A stretch of 36,353 bases of DNA from the NCBI GenBank assembly GCA_028706165.1, contig JAQWBY010000005.1:1-36353 (forward strand), in the 5' to 3' direction. The notes under the pieces are model-generated. The model saw nothing but the letters and a program-made list of their open reading frames with translations, made no database searches and was not told where the DNA came from. This document shows, piece by piece, positions 23,991 through 33,397 of this stretch; position 1 is the first letter of the stretch; each line of letters begins with the position of its first letter. The translations under genes and the position numbers were made by a program. Source of the stretch: Lentisphaeria bacterium. Lineage in GTDB: Bacteria; Verrucomicrobiota; Lentisphaeria; Oligosphaerales; Oligosphaeraceae.

Positions 23991-25784
23991 ATGGCCGACG
24001 CAACCGCAAAAAAACCGGATGAGAACAAGCGCAGACTGGGCAACATCAGCAAGATTCTGGTGTTCATGGAGCCCTACTACCTGCAGCTCTATGCGCTGTT
24101 TGGGCTGACGGTCATCCTGTCGATTCTGGCCATGGCACCGCCGTTGGTCACCCGCGCGCTGGTCGACCGCGTCCTCACCAACGGCGAAACCGAACTGTTC
24201 TTCGGCCTCGGCCTGCTGATGATCCTGCTGCCCTTTGTCAGCTCCCTCTGCGGCTACATCCAGTCGCTGAGCATCGCCTACCTCGGCCAGCGTTTCGTCT
24301 TCGACATCCGCAGCGCCCTCTACAAGCACTTCCTGAGCCTGTCGCTGCGTTTCTTCAGCAAGAACAGCGTCGGCAAGCTCGTGTACCGCCTGATGGGCGA
24401 CAGCGGCACCGTCCAGCAGATGCTCACCGGCCAGAGCGTCGGCATCATTTCGGACTTGGTCTGCTCATCCTTCGCCATCATTGCGACCTTCACCATCAAC
24501 TGGCGCCTCGCGGTATTGCTGGCGCTCGTCCTGGTCGTCTTTGTCCTTAATTACAACTACACCATCCGGCCCATCATCGTCGCCAGCCGCGCGGCCCGGT
24601 CGGCCTACGACCGCCTCTCCGGCGGCGTGCAAAACCGCCTGGTCGCCAACATGGCGGTGAAGACTTTTGGGGCGGAAAGCCGCGAGCACACGGTCTTCCA
24701 CGAACAGTCCCAGCTGGCCCTGCAGTTCTCGAAGGAACAGGGCATCGCCGGCAATACCTTCTCCATGAACGTCAACCTCATCCAGGCACTGGGGCGCTCC
24801 CTCATCTTCTTCCTGGGCTGTGGCATGATCCTGCAAGGCGAACTCACCTACGGCGACGTCACCGCCTTCACCGCCTACGCCATGCAGCTGCTCGGACCCG
24901 CCGTGCGCTTCTCGCAGCTTATCAACCAGCTCCAGCAGGTCGCCATCGCCACCGAACGTCTCTTCGAAATCTTCGACGAACTGCCCGAAGTCGTCAACGA
25001 CCCCAATCCCATCCCCATCCCGAAAATGCGCGGCCAGGTCGATTTCAATGACGTCCACTTCCACTACGAAGAAGGCAAGCCGGTCCTGCGCGGCATCACC
25101 ATCCACGTCAAGCCCGGCGACACCATCGCCCTCATCGGCCCCACCGGCTGCGGCAAAAGCACCATCCTCAATCTCCTCCTGCGCTTCTATGACATCACCG
25201 GCGGCGAGCTGCTCATCGACGGCCATGACATCAAACGCCTGGACCTCCACCAGCTCCGCAAGCAATTCGGCATCGTCCTCCAGGAATCGCTGCTCTTCGG
25301 CATCAGCATCCGCGAAAACATTCGCTACAGCCGCCCCAGCGCCACCAACGAAGACATCTACAATGCGGCCAAAACCGCCGAAATTCACGACTTCATCATG
25401 ACGCTCAAGGAAGGCTACGACACCCTCGTCGGCGACTACGGCATTGAGCTGTCCGTTGGCCAGAAACAGCGCATCAACATCGCCCGGGCCATCTGCGCCG
25501 ACCCGGCCATCCTGATCATGGACGAGGCGACCAGCTCGCTGGACAGCGACTCCGAACAGGCCATCCAGCGCGCGATGGCCAAGGTCCTCGAGGGCCGTAC
25601 CAGCTTCGTCGTCGCCCACCGCCTAAGCACCATCAAGAACTCCAATCTGATCATCCTGCTTGACAAAGGCGTCATCCAGGAACAGGGCACCCACGAAGAG
25701 CTCATGGCCGTTCCCAACGGCCGCTACCACGACCTATACACCAAGCACATGGGCAAGGGCGTCATCGAAGAAGAACACACCTAG
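23991..25784 (+). CDS. ABC exporter half-transporter (TMD-NBD), catalytically canonical Walker B, non-canonical signature LSVGQ
   Basis: GPTGCGKST Walker A; ELSVGQKQRINIARAI signature; ILIMDEATSSLDSDSEQ Walker B; VVAHRLSTI H-loop. Confidence 0.94.
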   Translation: MADATAKKPDENKRRLGNISKILVFMEPYYLQLYALFGLTVILSILAMAPPLVTRALVDRVLTNGETELFFGLGLLMILLPFVSSLCGYIQSLSIAYLGQRFVFDIRSALYKHFLSLSLRFFSKNSVGKLVYRLMGDSGTVQQMLTGQSVGIISDLVCSSFAIIATFTINWRLAVLLALVLVVFVLNYNYTIRPIIVASRAARSAYDRLSGGVQNRLVANMAVKTFGAESREHTVFHEQSQLALQFSKEQGIAGNTFSMNVNLIQALGRSLIFFLGCGMILQGELTYGDVTAFTAYAMQLLGPAVRFSQLINQLQQVAIATERLFEIFDELPEVVNDPNPIPIPKMRGQVDFNDVHFHYEEGKPVLRGITIHVKPGDTIALIGPTGCGKSTILNLLLRFYDITGGELLIDGHDIKRLDLHQLRKQFGIVLQESLLFGISIRENIRYSRPSATNEDIYNAAKTAEIHDFIMTLKEGYDTLVGDYGIELSVGQKQRINIARAICADPAILIMDEATSSLDSDSEQAIQRAMAKVLEGRTSFVVAHRLSTIKNSNLIILLDKGVIQEQGTHEELMAVPNGRYHDLYTKHMGKGVIEEEHT

Positions 25785-25805
25785 TTCACCCCCAAAAAAC
25801 ACGCC

Positions 25806-27824
25806 ATGGGATTTTTCAGCAAAGTCAAAGAGCATCACCGCAACTACCTGTTCCGGCCTCCTAAGCCGGAACGGTCGCGCGCTGGCGCCAGCGACTGGCC
25901 TCTCTACTGGCGTTTCATCCGCGAATACGCCTGGCCCAAACGCTGGTCGCTCATGATCTGCGTGGCCATGGTCGCCATCAATTCCACCTCCGTGTACCTC
26001 ATGTCTTTCTACTCACGGATCGTGGTCGACAATATCCTCGTCATCAAAACCGCCAACACCAGCCAGGCCCCCGGCGAACGGCGCATCTGGGAACCCGACC
26101 GCAATAAATTCACCGTCCAGCGGCCCACTGTCGGCATGGGCAAAAAAATGGACCAGGGCATCATCGCCAGCCACCGCCCCCCCGGCGCCGGCCGCCGGCT
26201 CTTCAACATCGCCCTGGCCTACATGCTCACCCAGATCACCCTAAACTACCTGGCGCGCTTCTCCACCCGCCAGCAAATCATCGTCTCGCAGGGCATCACG
26301 GAAAAACTCCGCGAAGACATGCACCGCAAAGTCCTCGATCTGTCCATGTCCTACCACCAGACCATGAGCCCCGGACGGCTGCTGTCGCGTATCCTCTCCG
26401 ATGTGGACTCCGTCCGCGGCGAGATGATGGGCTTCTTCATGAGCGCGACCCACTGCGTGGCCATGATCACGGTGGGCACCACGGTATTGCTTTACGAGGA
26501 CTGGCGCATGTGCTTGATCGCCGTGGCCATCACGCCTATCTACGCGTGGATGTACCGGCGCAAACGGCCGATCATCCGCCGCCTCAACCAGGAACAGCGC
26601 CACACCAACTCCTGTCTCTATGGCCTGGTCTCCCAGAAGATCGACGGCATGAAGGCCATTCAGGCCTACGCCCGCGAAAAAGGCGAAGTGCTCAATTTCC
26701 ACCGCATCTCGGCCTGTTTCATGCGCGACGCGCTGCTCACCCAGCGCATCAGCGCCGCCCTCCGCCGCGAAGCCGGCATCCTCACCAGCCTCAGCAGCTG
26801 CGCCATCTTCCTCTACGGCGGCAAGCTGGTCCTCGATGGCCAGATGTCCCTCGGCCGCATGATGTTCCTCCACTCAACGACCATGACCCTCTTCCAGCCC
26901 GTGCTCGAATTCACTCAGCTCAGCTTCGTTCTCCAACGCCTGCGCATCGCCCTCCTCCGCGTCACCGGCGTGCTGGACCGCCCGCTCGAAATCGCCGATG
27001 CGCCCGATGCCGTGCCCTTCCCCAACCCCCTGCGCAAAGGCGTCGATGTCCGCAACGTCAGCTTCGCCTACCCTCCGCCAAGCGGCGAAAAAGAAACCGA
27101 AGATGATGCGGGTACCATCGAGGACAGCGCAGCCAGGGACCTGGCTGACCGCGTCATCAAGGACGTGTCTTTCTTCGTCCCCGCCGGCACCTGGCTCTGC
27201 ATTATGGGCCCCAGCGGCAGCGGCAAAACCACCCTCCTCCATCTGCTGTCCAGGCTCTACGAACCAAGCTACGGCGAAGTCCTCGTGGATGGTGTCCCCC
27301 TGCGCAAAGTCCAACTGCTTTCCCTTCGCCGCGCCGTCGGCATCGTCCCCCAGGAAGCGCAGATATTCAGTGGTTCCATGCGCGACAATATCTGCTACGG
27401 CCGCCCCAACGCCACCAACGACCAGATCATGGACGCCGCCAAAGCCGCCCAGCTGCACGATTTCATCCTCGAAATGAAAGTCCAGTACGAAACCCTCATC
27501 GGCCAAAAGGGCACCAGTCTCTCCGGCGGCCAGCGCCAACGCCTCTCGCTTGCCCGTGCGCTGCTCACCAACCCCGAGTTGCTCATTCTTGATGACTGTA
27601 CCTCCGCCCTCGACGCCAATACCGAGCAGAAAATCCAGGAGACCCTCGCCAAAATCCTCGTCGGCAAAACCGCCATCATGGTCTCCATGCGCGTGTCCAT
27701 GGCCATGCGCTGCCACAAAATCTGCGTCATCGATGAAGGCCGCGTCGCCGAATTCGGCACCCACGACGAACTACTCAAACTCAACGGCTTCTACGCTCGC
27801 CTCTACCACCAGCAAACCGAATAA
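25806..27824 (+). CDS. ABC exporter half-transporter (TMD-NBD) with degenerate Walker B (D for E) and H-loop (M for H)
   Basis: GPSGSGKTT Walker A; LSGGQRQRLSLARAL signature; LLILDDCTSALD; AIMVSMRVSMA in the H-loop position. Confidence 0.93.
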   Translation: MGFFSKVKEHHRNYLFRPPKPERSRAGASDWPLYWRFIREYAWPKRWSLMICVAMVAINSTSVYLMSFYSRIVVDNILVIKTANTSQAPGERRIWEPDRNKFTVQRPTVGMGKKMDQGIIASHRPPGAGRRLFNIALAYMLTQITLNYLARFSTRQQIIVSQGITEKLREDMHRKVLDLSMSYHQTMSPGRLLSRILSDVDSVRGEMMGFFMSATHCVAMITVGTTVLLYEDWRMCLIAVAITPIYAWMYRRKRPIIRRLNQEQRHTNSCLYGLVSQKIDGMKAIQAYAREKGEVLNFHRISACFMRDALLTQRISAALRREAGILTSLSSCAIFLYGGKLVLDGQMSLGRMMFLHSTTMTLFQPVLEFTQLSFVLQRLRIALLRVTGVLDRPLEIADAPDAVPFPNPLRKGVDVRNVSFAYPPPSGEKETEDDAGTIEDSAARDLADRVIKDVSFFVPAGTWLCIMGPSGSGKTTLLHLLSRLYEPSYGEVLVDGVPLRKVQLLSLRRAVGIVPQEAQIFSGSMRDNICYGRPNATNDQIMDAAKAAQLHDFILEMKVQYETLIGQKGTSLSGGQRQRLSLARALLTNPELLILDDCTSALDANTEQKIQETLAKILVGKTAIMVSMRVSMAMRCHKICVIDEGRVAEFGTHDELLKLNGFYARLYHQQTE

Positions 27825-27866
27825 GCCACGCGGAACCCACCAGACCAGCAAGGGTGAAAAAACACG

Positions 27867-29219
27867 ATGACGACATTGTTTCAGGCCCCCATCCATTCCC
27901 ACCAGCAGACCGACGTGCTGGTAATCGGCGGCGGCACGGCCGGTATCGCTGCGGCAGTCTGCGCGGCCCGGCGGGGATGCAAGACCCTGCTGATTGAACG
28001 GGAATTCTCCCTTGGCGGCACAGCCGTTTCCGGCTTGGTCGGCCCCTTCATGACCTGTTCGGACCCCAAGGGCGAGCGCAAGCTGATTCGGGGATTCTTC
28101 GAGGAACTCGTCAACCGCATGATTGCCCTCGGCGGCGCAGTCGACCCCATGACGCTGCCCAACTGCGACTGTCATTCATCCTGGCACCCCAATGGCCATC
28201 GCAACCTCACCCCATTCTCATCCGAAGTGCTCAAATATGCGGCAGAAGAACTGTGCCTGCAGTATCAGGTGGAACTGCTCTACGGCGCCCAACTCATCAG
28301 CATGGAACGCGACGCGTCCAAACAGCGCATCGCCAAAGCGGTCTTCGCCGCCAAAGAAGGACTGATCGCCGTGGCACCCAAAATGGTCATTGACTGCACC
28401 GGTGACGGCGATGCCGCCTTCCTCGCAGGCTGCCCCATGGAAAAGGGCGACCCGCAAAGCGGCGAAATGCAGGCGGCAAGCCTTTTCTTTCTCCTGGACG
28501 GTCTTGACGAGGACATCATGCAGCGCCGCAGTGAGGAGCTGGGATGGGAATCCATGCGCTTCGAGAAGGAAATCGCTGAAGCCGCCGCTAACGGCGACTA
28601 TCCCATCCCCCGCCGACGGCTCGGCCTCTACAAAAGCTGCGACGGCTTCTGGCGCGCCAACGTCACCCGCCTCCCAGGTGTGGACGGCACGTCCTCCGAA
28701 AGCCTCACCCACGCCGCCGTGGAAGGCCGCAAACAAATCTTCGCCATCATCCATTTCCTGCGCAAGTACGTCCGCGGCGCCGAAAACGCCCGTTTGATCC
28801 AGTCCGCTGCCTCACCAGGCATCCGCGAGACCCGCCGCATCAAAGGCGATTTCGTGATGACGGAGCAGGACCTCGTTAACGGCACCATCTTTCCCGACGC
28901 CATACTCCTCTGCGCCAACTCCCGCGATGTCCATGCCGGCTTAGTCGGCCGCTACCTGCCACAGGAAAACATATATTCTCTCCCCTACCGGATGCTCATC
29001 CCAGCCGGCGTCGACAACATCCTGGCCGCCGGCCGCAATGTCTCCTGTGACCGCGCCGTCCTTTCTGCCATCCGCGTCATGCCGCCCTGCTTCGGCATGG
29101 GCCAGGCCGCCGGTAACGCCGCCGCACTCGCCCTGCAATCAGGAAAATGCACGGCGCAAATCGACATCCACGAACTCCAGACACGACTCCGCGCCGAAAA
29201 TGTCGTCCTCGAACCGTAA
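27867..29219 (+). CDS. FAD-dependent oxidoreductase (FAD_oxidored/PF12831-like)
   Basis: TDVLVIGGGTAGIAAAVCAARRGCKTLLIERE dinucleotide-binding fold; VIDCTGDGDAAFLAGCP; IRETRRIKGDFVMTEQDL; AAGRNVSCDRAVLSAIRVMPPCFGMGQAAGNAAALAL. Confidence 0.92.
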   Translation: MTTLFQAPIHSHQQTDVLVIGGGTAGIAAAVCAARRGCKTLLIEREFSLGGTAVSGLVGPFMTCSDPKGERKLIRGFFEELVNRMIALGGAVDPMTLPNCDCHSSWHPNGHRNLTPFSSEVLKYAAEELCLQYQVELLYGAQLISMERDASKQRIAKAVFAAKEGLIAVAPKMVIDCTGDGDAAFLAGCPMEKGDPQSGEMQAASLFFLLDGLDEDIMQRRSEELGWESMRFEKEIAEAAANGDYPIPRRRLGLYKSCDGFWRANVTRLPGVDGTSSESLTHAAVEGRKQIFAIIHFLRKYVRGAENARLIQSAASPGIRETRRIKGDFVMTEQDLVNGTIFPDAILLCANSRDVHAGLVGRYLPQENIYSLPYRMLIPAGVDNILAAGRNVSCDRAVLSAIRVMPPCFGMGQAAGNAAALALQSGKCTAQIDIHELQTRLRAENVVLEP

Positions 29220-29267
29220 GCGATTTCTGAGCAGCGCCGCCCCGGCCCTGGAACGGATCAGCCCAAT

Positions 29268-29294
29268 CCCATTCGTCCCATCCGTCCCATGCAT
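29268..29294. repeat. 9-nt tandem repeat (CCCATTCGT/CCCATCCGT/CCCATGCAT)
   Basis: Three near-identical 9-mers in the convergent intergenic region. Confidence 0.6.
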
Positions 29295-29319
29295 CCTCCC
29301 ATCCCCGCCCCCCCCGTGC

Positions 29320-30156
29320 TCAGATATCCAGCACCATGCCGTCGTAGGCGACGGTGATGCCGTGTTTGCCGTAGGTATCGACCATTTCGGCGTGGTTCAT
29401 GGCGCCATTATGCGAGAAGTGGTTGGTGACGACGGGCGTATTGGCCTGGATGCAGCCCATGTCGCGGAGGCGGTCGCGGAAGGCCACGGTGGTATTGAGA
29501 CCAAGGTGGCCATTGCGCAGGTCGGCGCTTTTGAAGGTGCCGGTGCTTTCGATGACGGCGGCGTCGAGCTTGACGTCGCTCAGTGCCTGCCACGACGCAT
29601 CGGGAAGCCAGCCGGTGTCATTGGCGATCAGGAGACGCTTGCCGCCACGGCTGATGACGTAGACCAGCGGCTGCAATCCCGGAGCGTGATTGGCAGCCAA
29701 GGGCAGCAGATCAATATCGTCGTCGCTGCTGGGCACGCCGGCCTGGACCACCTTGGGTTCCAAGAGGAATTTCTCGAAATTGTGGTCGGGCCGAGACCCG
29801 TGGAAATGGGCGAGAATACGATCAAAAACCGGCTGCGAGCCGATGATGGTCAGTTTATTGCTGACATGACTGAAGTGTGGTGTATAACGCCAGTAGAGGT
29901 CCACGGGGTTGAGATGGTCTTCGTGGGGGTGGGTGAAGATGATACGACGCAAATTGACCAGGTCAATATTGAATTGCGTCACCTGCCAGAAGGCGTCAGG
30001 GCCGAAGTCCACCATGGTATCGGCGTCAATCAGATAGCTGCAACGACGGCGAATCTCTTTCCCACCGCGGGCCTTCGCGGTTGCGCATGTCTGGCAATCG
30101 CACCACAATGCCGGTATGGCCTCTGCTGCGGCCGTACCCAAAAACTGCAAACGCAT
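29320..30156 (-). CDS. MBL-fold metallo-hydrolase, PhnP-like
   Basis: MRLQFLGTAAAEAIPALWCDCQTCATAKARGGKEIRRRCSYLIDADTMVDFGPD; IIFTHPHEDHLNP (HxHxDH); VTNHFSHNGAMN. Confidence 0.88.
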   Translation of the reverse strand: MRLQFLGTAAAEAIPALWCDCQTCATAKARGGKEIRRRCSYLIDADTMVDFGPDAFWQVTQFNIDLVNLRRIIFTHPHEDHLNPVDLYWRYTPHFSHVSNKLTIIGSQPVFDRILAHFHGSRPDHNFEKFLLEPKVVQAGVPSSDDDIDLLPLAANHAPGLQPLVYVISRGGKRLLIANDTGWLPDASWQALSDVKLDAAVIESTGTFKSADLRNGHLGLNTTVAFRDRLRDMGCIQANTPVVTNHFSHNGAMNHAEMVDTYGKHGITVAYDGMVLDI

Positions 30157-30236
30157 CTTCCACCTGCTTTCATTAACTGCATAAACTCAATTTTACTTCA
30201 TACCAGCATCCACGCGGCGCCAAGGCGTGTCAATGC

Positions 30237-31250
30237 TTATTCCTTGAGGTAGATTCCCATGTTCATGCCACATGGCCTGTAGTAGCTTGCCTTGTAGTCG
30301 TGACGGTTGACGACCACGGGCTGCTGTTTCTCGGTGTCCCAGTAGCAAAGCGTTGCTGAGCCGCCGCCGTCCATGTCAATGACGTCATACGCACCAGCGT
30401 CCTTGAAGATGTTGTAAAGGTCTTCGCCGATGGCGCCTTCCGACCATCCAGGCTGTCGCCCGTCCACAGTGACCAGGTAGAGGTAATCGCGTTCCTTGTC
30501 CAAGCCGTAGCTCATTCTTGGCATCAGCGGTCGGGCGTATCCCTGTGCGATACCGGGTGCCCTTTCGCCCTTGATCATAATGCTGCCGAATCCCGTGGTC
30601 GCGAGCCAGAGCTTGTCATACTGGTCCTTGGAGAGCGGTCCGGGCACGATATCAATCTCGCCTGATTTGTAGACGACGAACATGGGGCTTTTGTGCCCCT
30701 TGTCGTTGACGATGATGCCGTCAGATATCTCAAGTCCGTGCGGGTTCCCGTATTTATGGTTGAAGGGCTTTTCCCAGGGAGCCCACGGTGCGGAGTTGCA
30801 GGCGACGATCATGTTGAGCCCGCGCCCACCTTCTGCGACAGGTTTCCTTGCGTGCTTCATGAAGTCTGCGGTACGCGTTCTCAACGTGCGGATGATATTG
30901 TTCGGGGTGTCCTTTGGGTAATCGGGCATTTTCTGTCCCCAGTCCTTGTCCCGGCCGGTACCCGTGAAGGTGAGTCCCTGGAGATTGAGGTTGACTCTCA
31001 TGACGACGATTTTCATGGGTCTTAAGTCAGGAGCGACCGTGAGGATTCCAAGTCCCCCCGCATTCTTGTCTGCTTTCTCCTGGTCTTTCTTGAGTTGTTC
31101 ATCCGATCGTGTCTCTGCGAGCTTGACCTTTCTGTCGAGTCTGACCATCTCGACGCCTTCTCGGATTTTCTCGGCTTTATCCCAAGCGATTTGCTGTGCA
31201 TTGGCAACGGCAAAGATCAGGAAGAGGGATAGTACGACGCGTTTCATCAT
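30237..31250 (-). CDS. Phosphodiester glycosidase/NAGPA-domain (PF09992-like) secreted protein
   Basis: Signal peptide MMKRVVLSLFLIFAVANAQ; LYLVTVDGRQPGWSEGAIGEDLYNIFKDAGAYDVIDMDGGGSATLCYW. AAGGA upstream of ATG 31250. Confidence 0.85.
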   Translation of the reverse strand: MMKRVVLSLFLIFAVANAQQIAWDKAEKIREGVEMVRLDRKVKLAETRSDEQLKKDQEKADKNAGGLGILTVAPDLRPMKIVVMRVNLNLQGLTFTGTGRDKDWGQKMPDYPKDTPNNIIRTLRTRTADFMKHARKPVAEGGRGLNMIVACNSAPWAPWEKPFNHKYGNPHGLEISDGIIVNDKGHKSPMFVVYKSGEIDIVPGPLSKDQYDKLWLATTGFGSIMIKGERAPGIAQGYARPLMPRMSYGLDKERDYLYLVTVDGRQPGWSEGAIGEDLYNIFKDAGAYDVIDMDGGGSATLCYWDTEKQQPVVVNRHDYKASYYRPCGMNMGIYLKE

Positions 31251-31303
31251 TGAGAATCCTTTGGCTTGGCTCCGTAGCATCTGCGCAACGCCAAGGAGCG
31301 CCG

Positions 31304-31987
31304 TCAGTTATCGGAGTACTTAAGTTTGTCGAAAGCGTTCTTGCCGGTGAAGCCCATGCGGCGGGCGTATTCGGAAAACACCGTCGAGGCGTTCGCCCAG
31401 CCCACATGGGCGTCCATGTAGAGCATATTGGCGCCGCGGTTATGCCGGGCGGTGACGCGGTCCGGAAAGAAGTCGCTTTGCTGGAAGCCGCTGTTGGAAT
31501 CGAGAATCATGCCACGGTCGGAAGGCGTATTGAAGGTTGTCGTCGCGTTGATAAAGCGTTCTTCGGCCTTGCCATCGGCGACGGTGGACATGCCGTAGTT
31601 ATGCTTGAAAGCCCAGGCATTTTTGTCATAGGTCTCGCCGCCGTAGGTGCTGCCATTGAAGGTATTGGCCGGGCAGATAAAGGCTTTCTTGTCACCGACG
31701 TAGGGATAGACGTAGGGTGCATAGCTGCCGAACTGGATAATCGCCAGGGTGTCGTATTTGTAGAAATACGCGCCGTCGTAGCCGTTGGTCCGGTTGAAGA
31801 CAGTGGTTTGGTTATCGTCGAGATACATGCGTACGCCGGTTCCGAGCTGCTTCAGGTTGCTGGTGCAGGAGATGGCGCGGGCCTTGTCCCGCGCTTTCGA
31901 GAGCGCTGGCAGCAGCATGGCCGCCAAAATGGCGATGATGGCGATGACCACCAGCAATTCGATCAGGGTGAAGAAACGCGTTTTCAT
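31304..31987 (-). CDS. Type II secretion/pseudopilin-like protein with prepilin N-terminal methylation motif
   Basis: [49 protein letters not shown], and C-terminal [16 protein letters not shown]. Start set at ATG 31987. Confidence 0.9.
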   Translation of the reverse strand: MKTRFFTLIELLVVIAIIAILAAMLLPALSKARDKARAISCTSNLKQLGTGVRMYLDDNQTTVFNRTNGYDGAYFYKYDTLAIIQFGSYAPYVYPYVGDKKAFICPANTFNGSTYGGETYDKNAWAFKHNYGMSTVADGKAEERFINATTTFNTPSDRGMILDSNSGFQQSDFFPDRVTARHNRGANMLYMDAHVGWANASTVFSEYARRMGFTGKNAFDKLKYSDN

Positions 31988-32090
31988 GATACCTGTCCTC
32001 GCTTTCCCATCAGTTGCAGATTCATGGGTCCTATGACTTGGAACGCTTCCTTGGTTACGCTGCGACACTTATCAGCTACTCATTCCCCCC

Positions 32091-33380
32091 TCAGCCTTCC
32101 CGCGCCGGACGATTGGGCGGCGTGGCGACGGGCAGCGGTTCAACGCGGTCGACCCAACCCCAGCGACGGGAAAAGGGCCACCAGACGATGGCGGCCGTGC
32201 CAACCAGATTCTTGCGGGGCACGAAGCCCCAATAGCGGCTGTCCTTGCTGTTTTCGCTGTTGTCGCCAAGCATGAAATAATGACCGTCGGGGATTATAAC
32301 ACTATCGCGGTTATGCCGCAAGAATTGACTGCCGGGCATGTGCGCGTAGCCGCGGTAGCCGCCTTGGCAGCTGTGGATGCGATCGAAACCGGGGTCGTCC
32401 GACCCGTCCAGCAGGCGGAAATCGGCATCGCCGGGCGCCTTCACGTAGAGCTTGTGGTCGACGATTTTGAGTTCGTCGCCGGGCAGGCCTACCAGGCGTT
32501 TGATGTAGAAACGCCCGCCGAAGCCCTGCCCGTCGGGATCAACCAGGTTATCGGTCACGAAGACCATCACGTCGCCGCGCCGGGGCTCGCGGAAACAAAG
32601 ACTTGTGCGATTGACGAAGAGGTGGTCGCCCAAGGACAGGTAACCGCAGAGCAGCCGCTCGCCTTTCTCGAAGACGCTGCTGCGCTGCTGACCGCTGTAT
32701 TCCTCAATGATTGTCTTGAGGACGGTATTTGGGTCGCCCGGCAATTCGTACATGCGATCACCAACCCACAGATTGGTCTCGGGAAAAAATGGCCACGACG
32801 ACCCCGTCGGCGCAAAGCGTTCAAGATTGATTTCGCCGGTCTCGGCGACTTCCAGGAACATGTTGCGACGCGTATAATTCAGATAGTTGAAGAAGCGCAC
32901 CGGGAAGGCCGTCGCGGGCGGCTCGGCAGTGGGCTCGAAATGAATGCCGAAAAGGGTCGGCTGCATGCTCCCGGTGGGAATCTTGAAAGGCTGCAAAAAG
33001 AGCGCGCGGACGCCAAAGGCCAGGCCCAACGCCACCACCACCACTTCCAGATTCTCGCGCAACCAGCCCAGTGGCAGTGGCGCCGGTAGGGCCACGCCGG
33101 GCTTGCCGGCTTCGTAACGGGCAAGAGCGGCTTCCTGCGCGGCCTTGTCGCCACTACGGCGCAGCGACGACAGCTCGTCGAGCAAGGTCTGGTAGGCCTT
33201 GATTTCCGACGCTTTGAACATATCGCGGCGACGACGCAACTGCTGACGGTAGTAGCGCTCGAAATCCTTCAGGCGGCCACGCCGGCGCAAGGGCGGCGGC
33301 GACAGCCAACGCACAATGGTATTGCCAAACAGAAAATAGAGAATGGCAAGATCAAGCAAAACGATGATGTACAGTGGCAT
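32091..33380 (-). CDS. lepB: Signal peptidase I
   Basis: FKIPTGSMQPTLFG (catalytic Ser box), GRFYIKRLVGLPGDELKI (catalytic Lys box), GHYFMLGDNSENSKDSRYWGFVPRKNLVGTA; adjacent to lepA. Confidence 0.94.
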   Translation of the reverse strand: MPLYIIVLLDLAILYFLFGNTIVRWLSPPPLRRRGRLKDFERYYRQQLRRRRDMFKASEIKAYQTLLDELSSLRRSGDKAAQEAALARYEAGKPGVALPAPLPLGWLRENLEVVVVALGLAFGVRALFLQPFKIPTGSMQPTLFGIHFEPTAEPPATAFPVRFFNYLNYTRRNMFLEVAETGEINLERFAPTGSSWPFFPETNLWVGDRMYELPGDPNTVLKTIIEEYSGQQRSSVFEKGERLLCGYLSLGDHLFVNRTSLCFREPRRGDVMVFVTDNLVDPDGQGFGGRFYIKRLVGLPGDELKIVDHKLYVKAPGDADFRLLDGSDDPGFDRIHSCQGGYRGYAHMPGSQFLRHNRDSVIIPDGHYFMLGDNSENSKDSRYWGFVPRKNLVGTAAIVWWPFSRRWGWVDRVEPLPVATPPNRPAREG

Positions 33381-33397
33381 GGCCGGCTCTTTTCCTC

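Noticed and set aside
24007-24014. A-run near the ABC1 start as a programmed frameshift site
   Set aside because: The downstream frame is open and complete from ATG 23991; nothing requires a frameshift.
24465-25619. Minus-strand ORFs antisense to the ABC genes (also 26874-27764 and 21096-21737)
   Set aside because: Val/Asp/Glu/Gly-rich antisense artefacts; the sense frames have complete ABC and TolC motifs.
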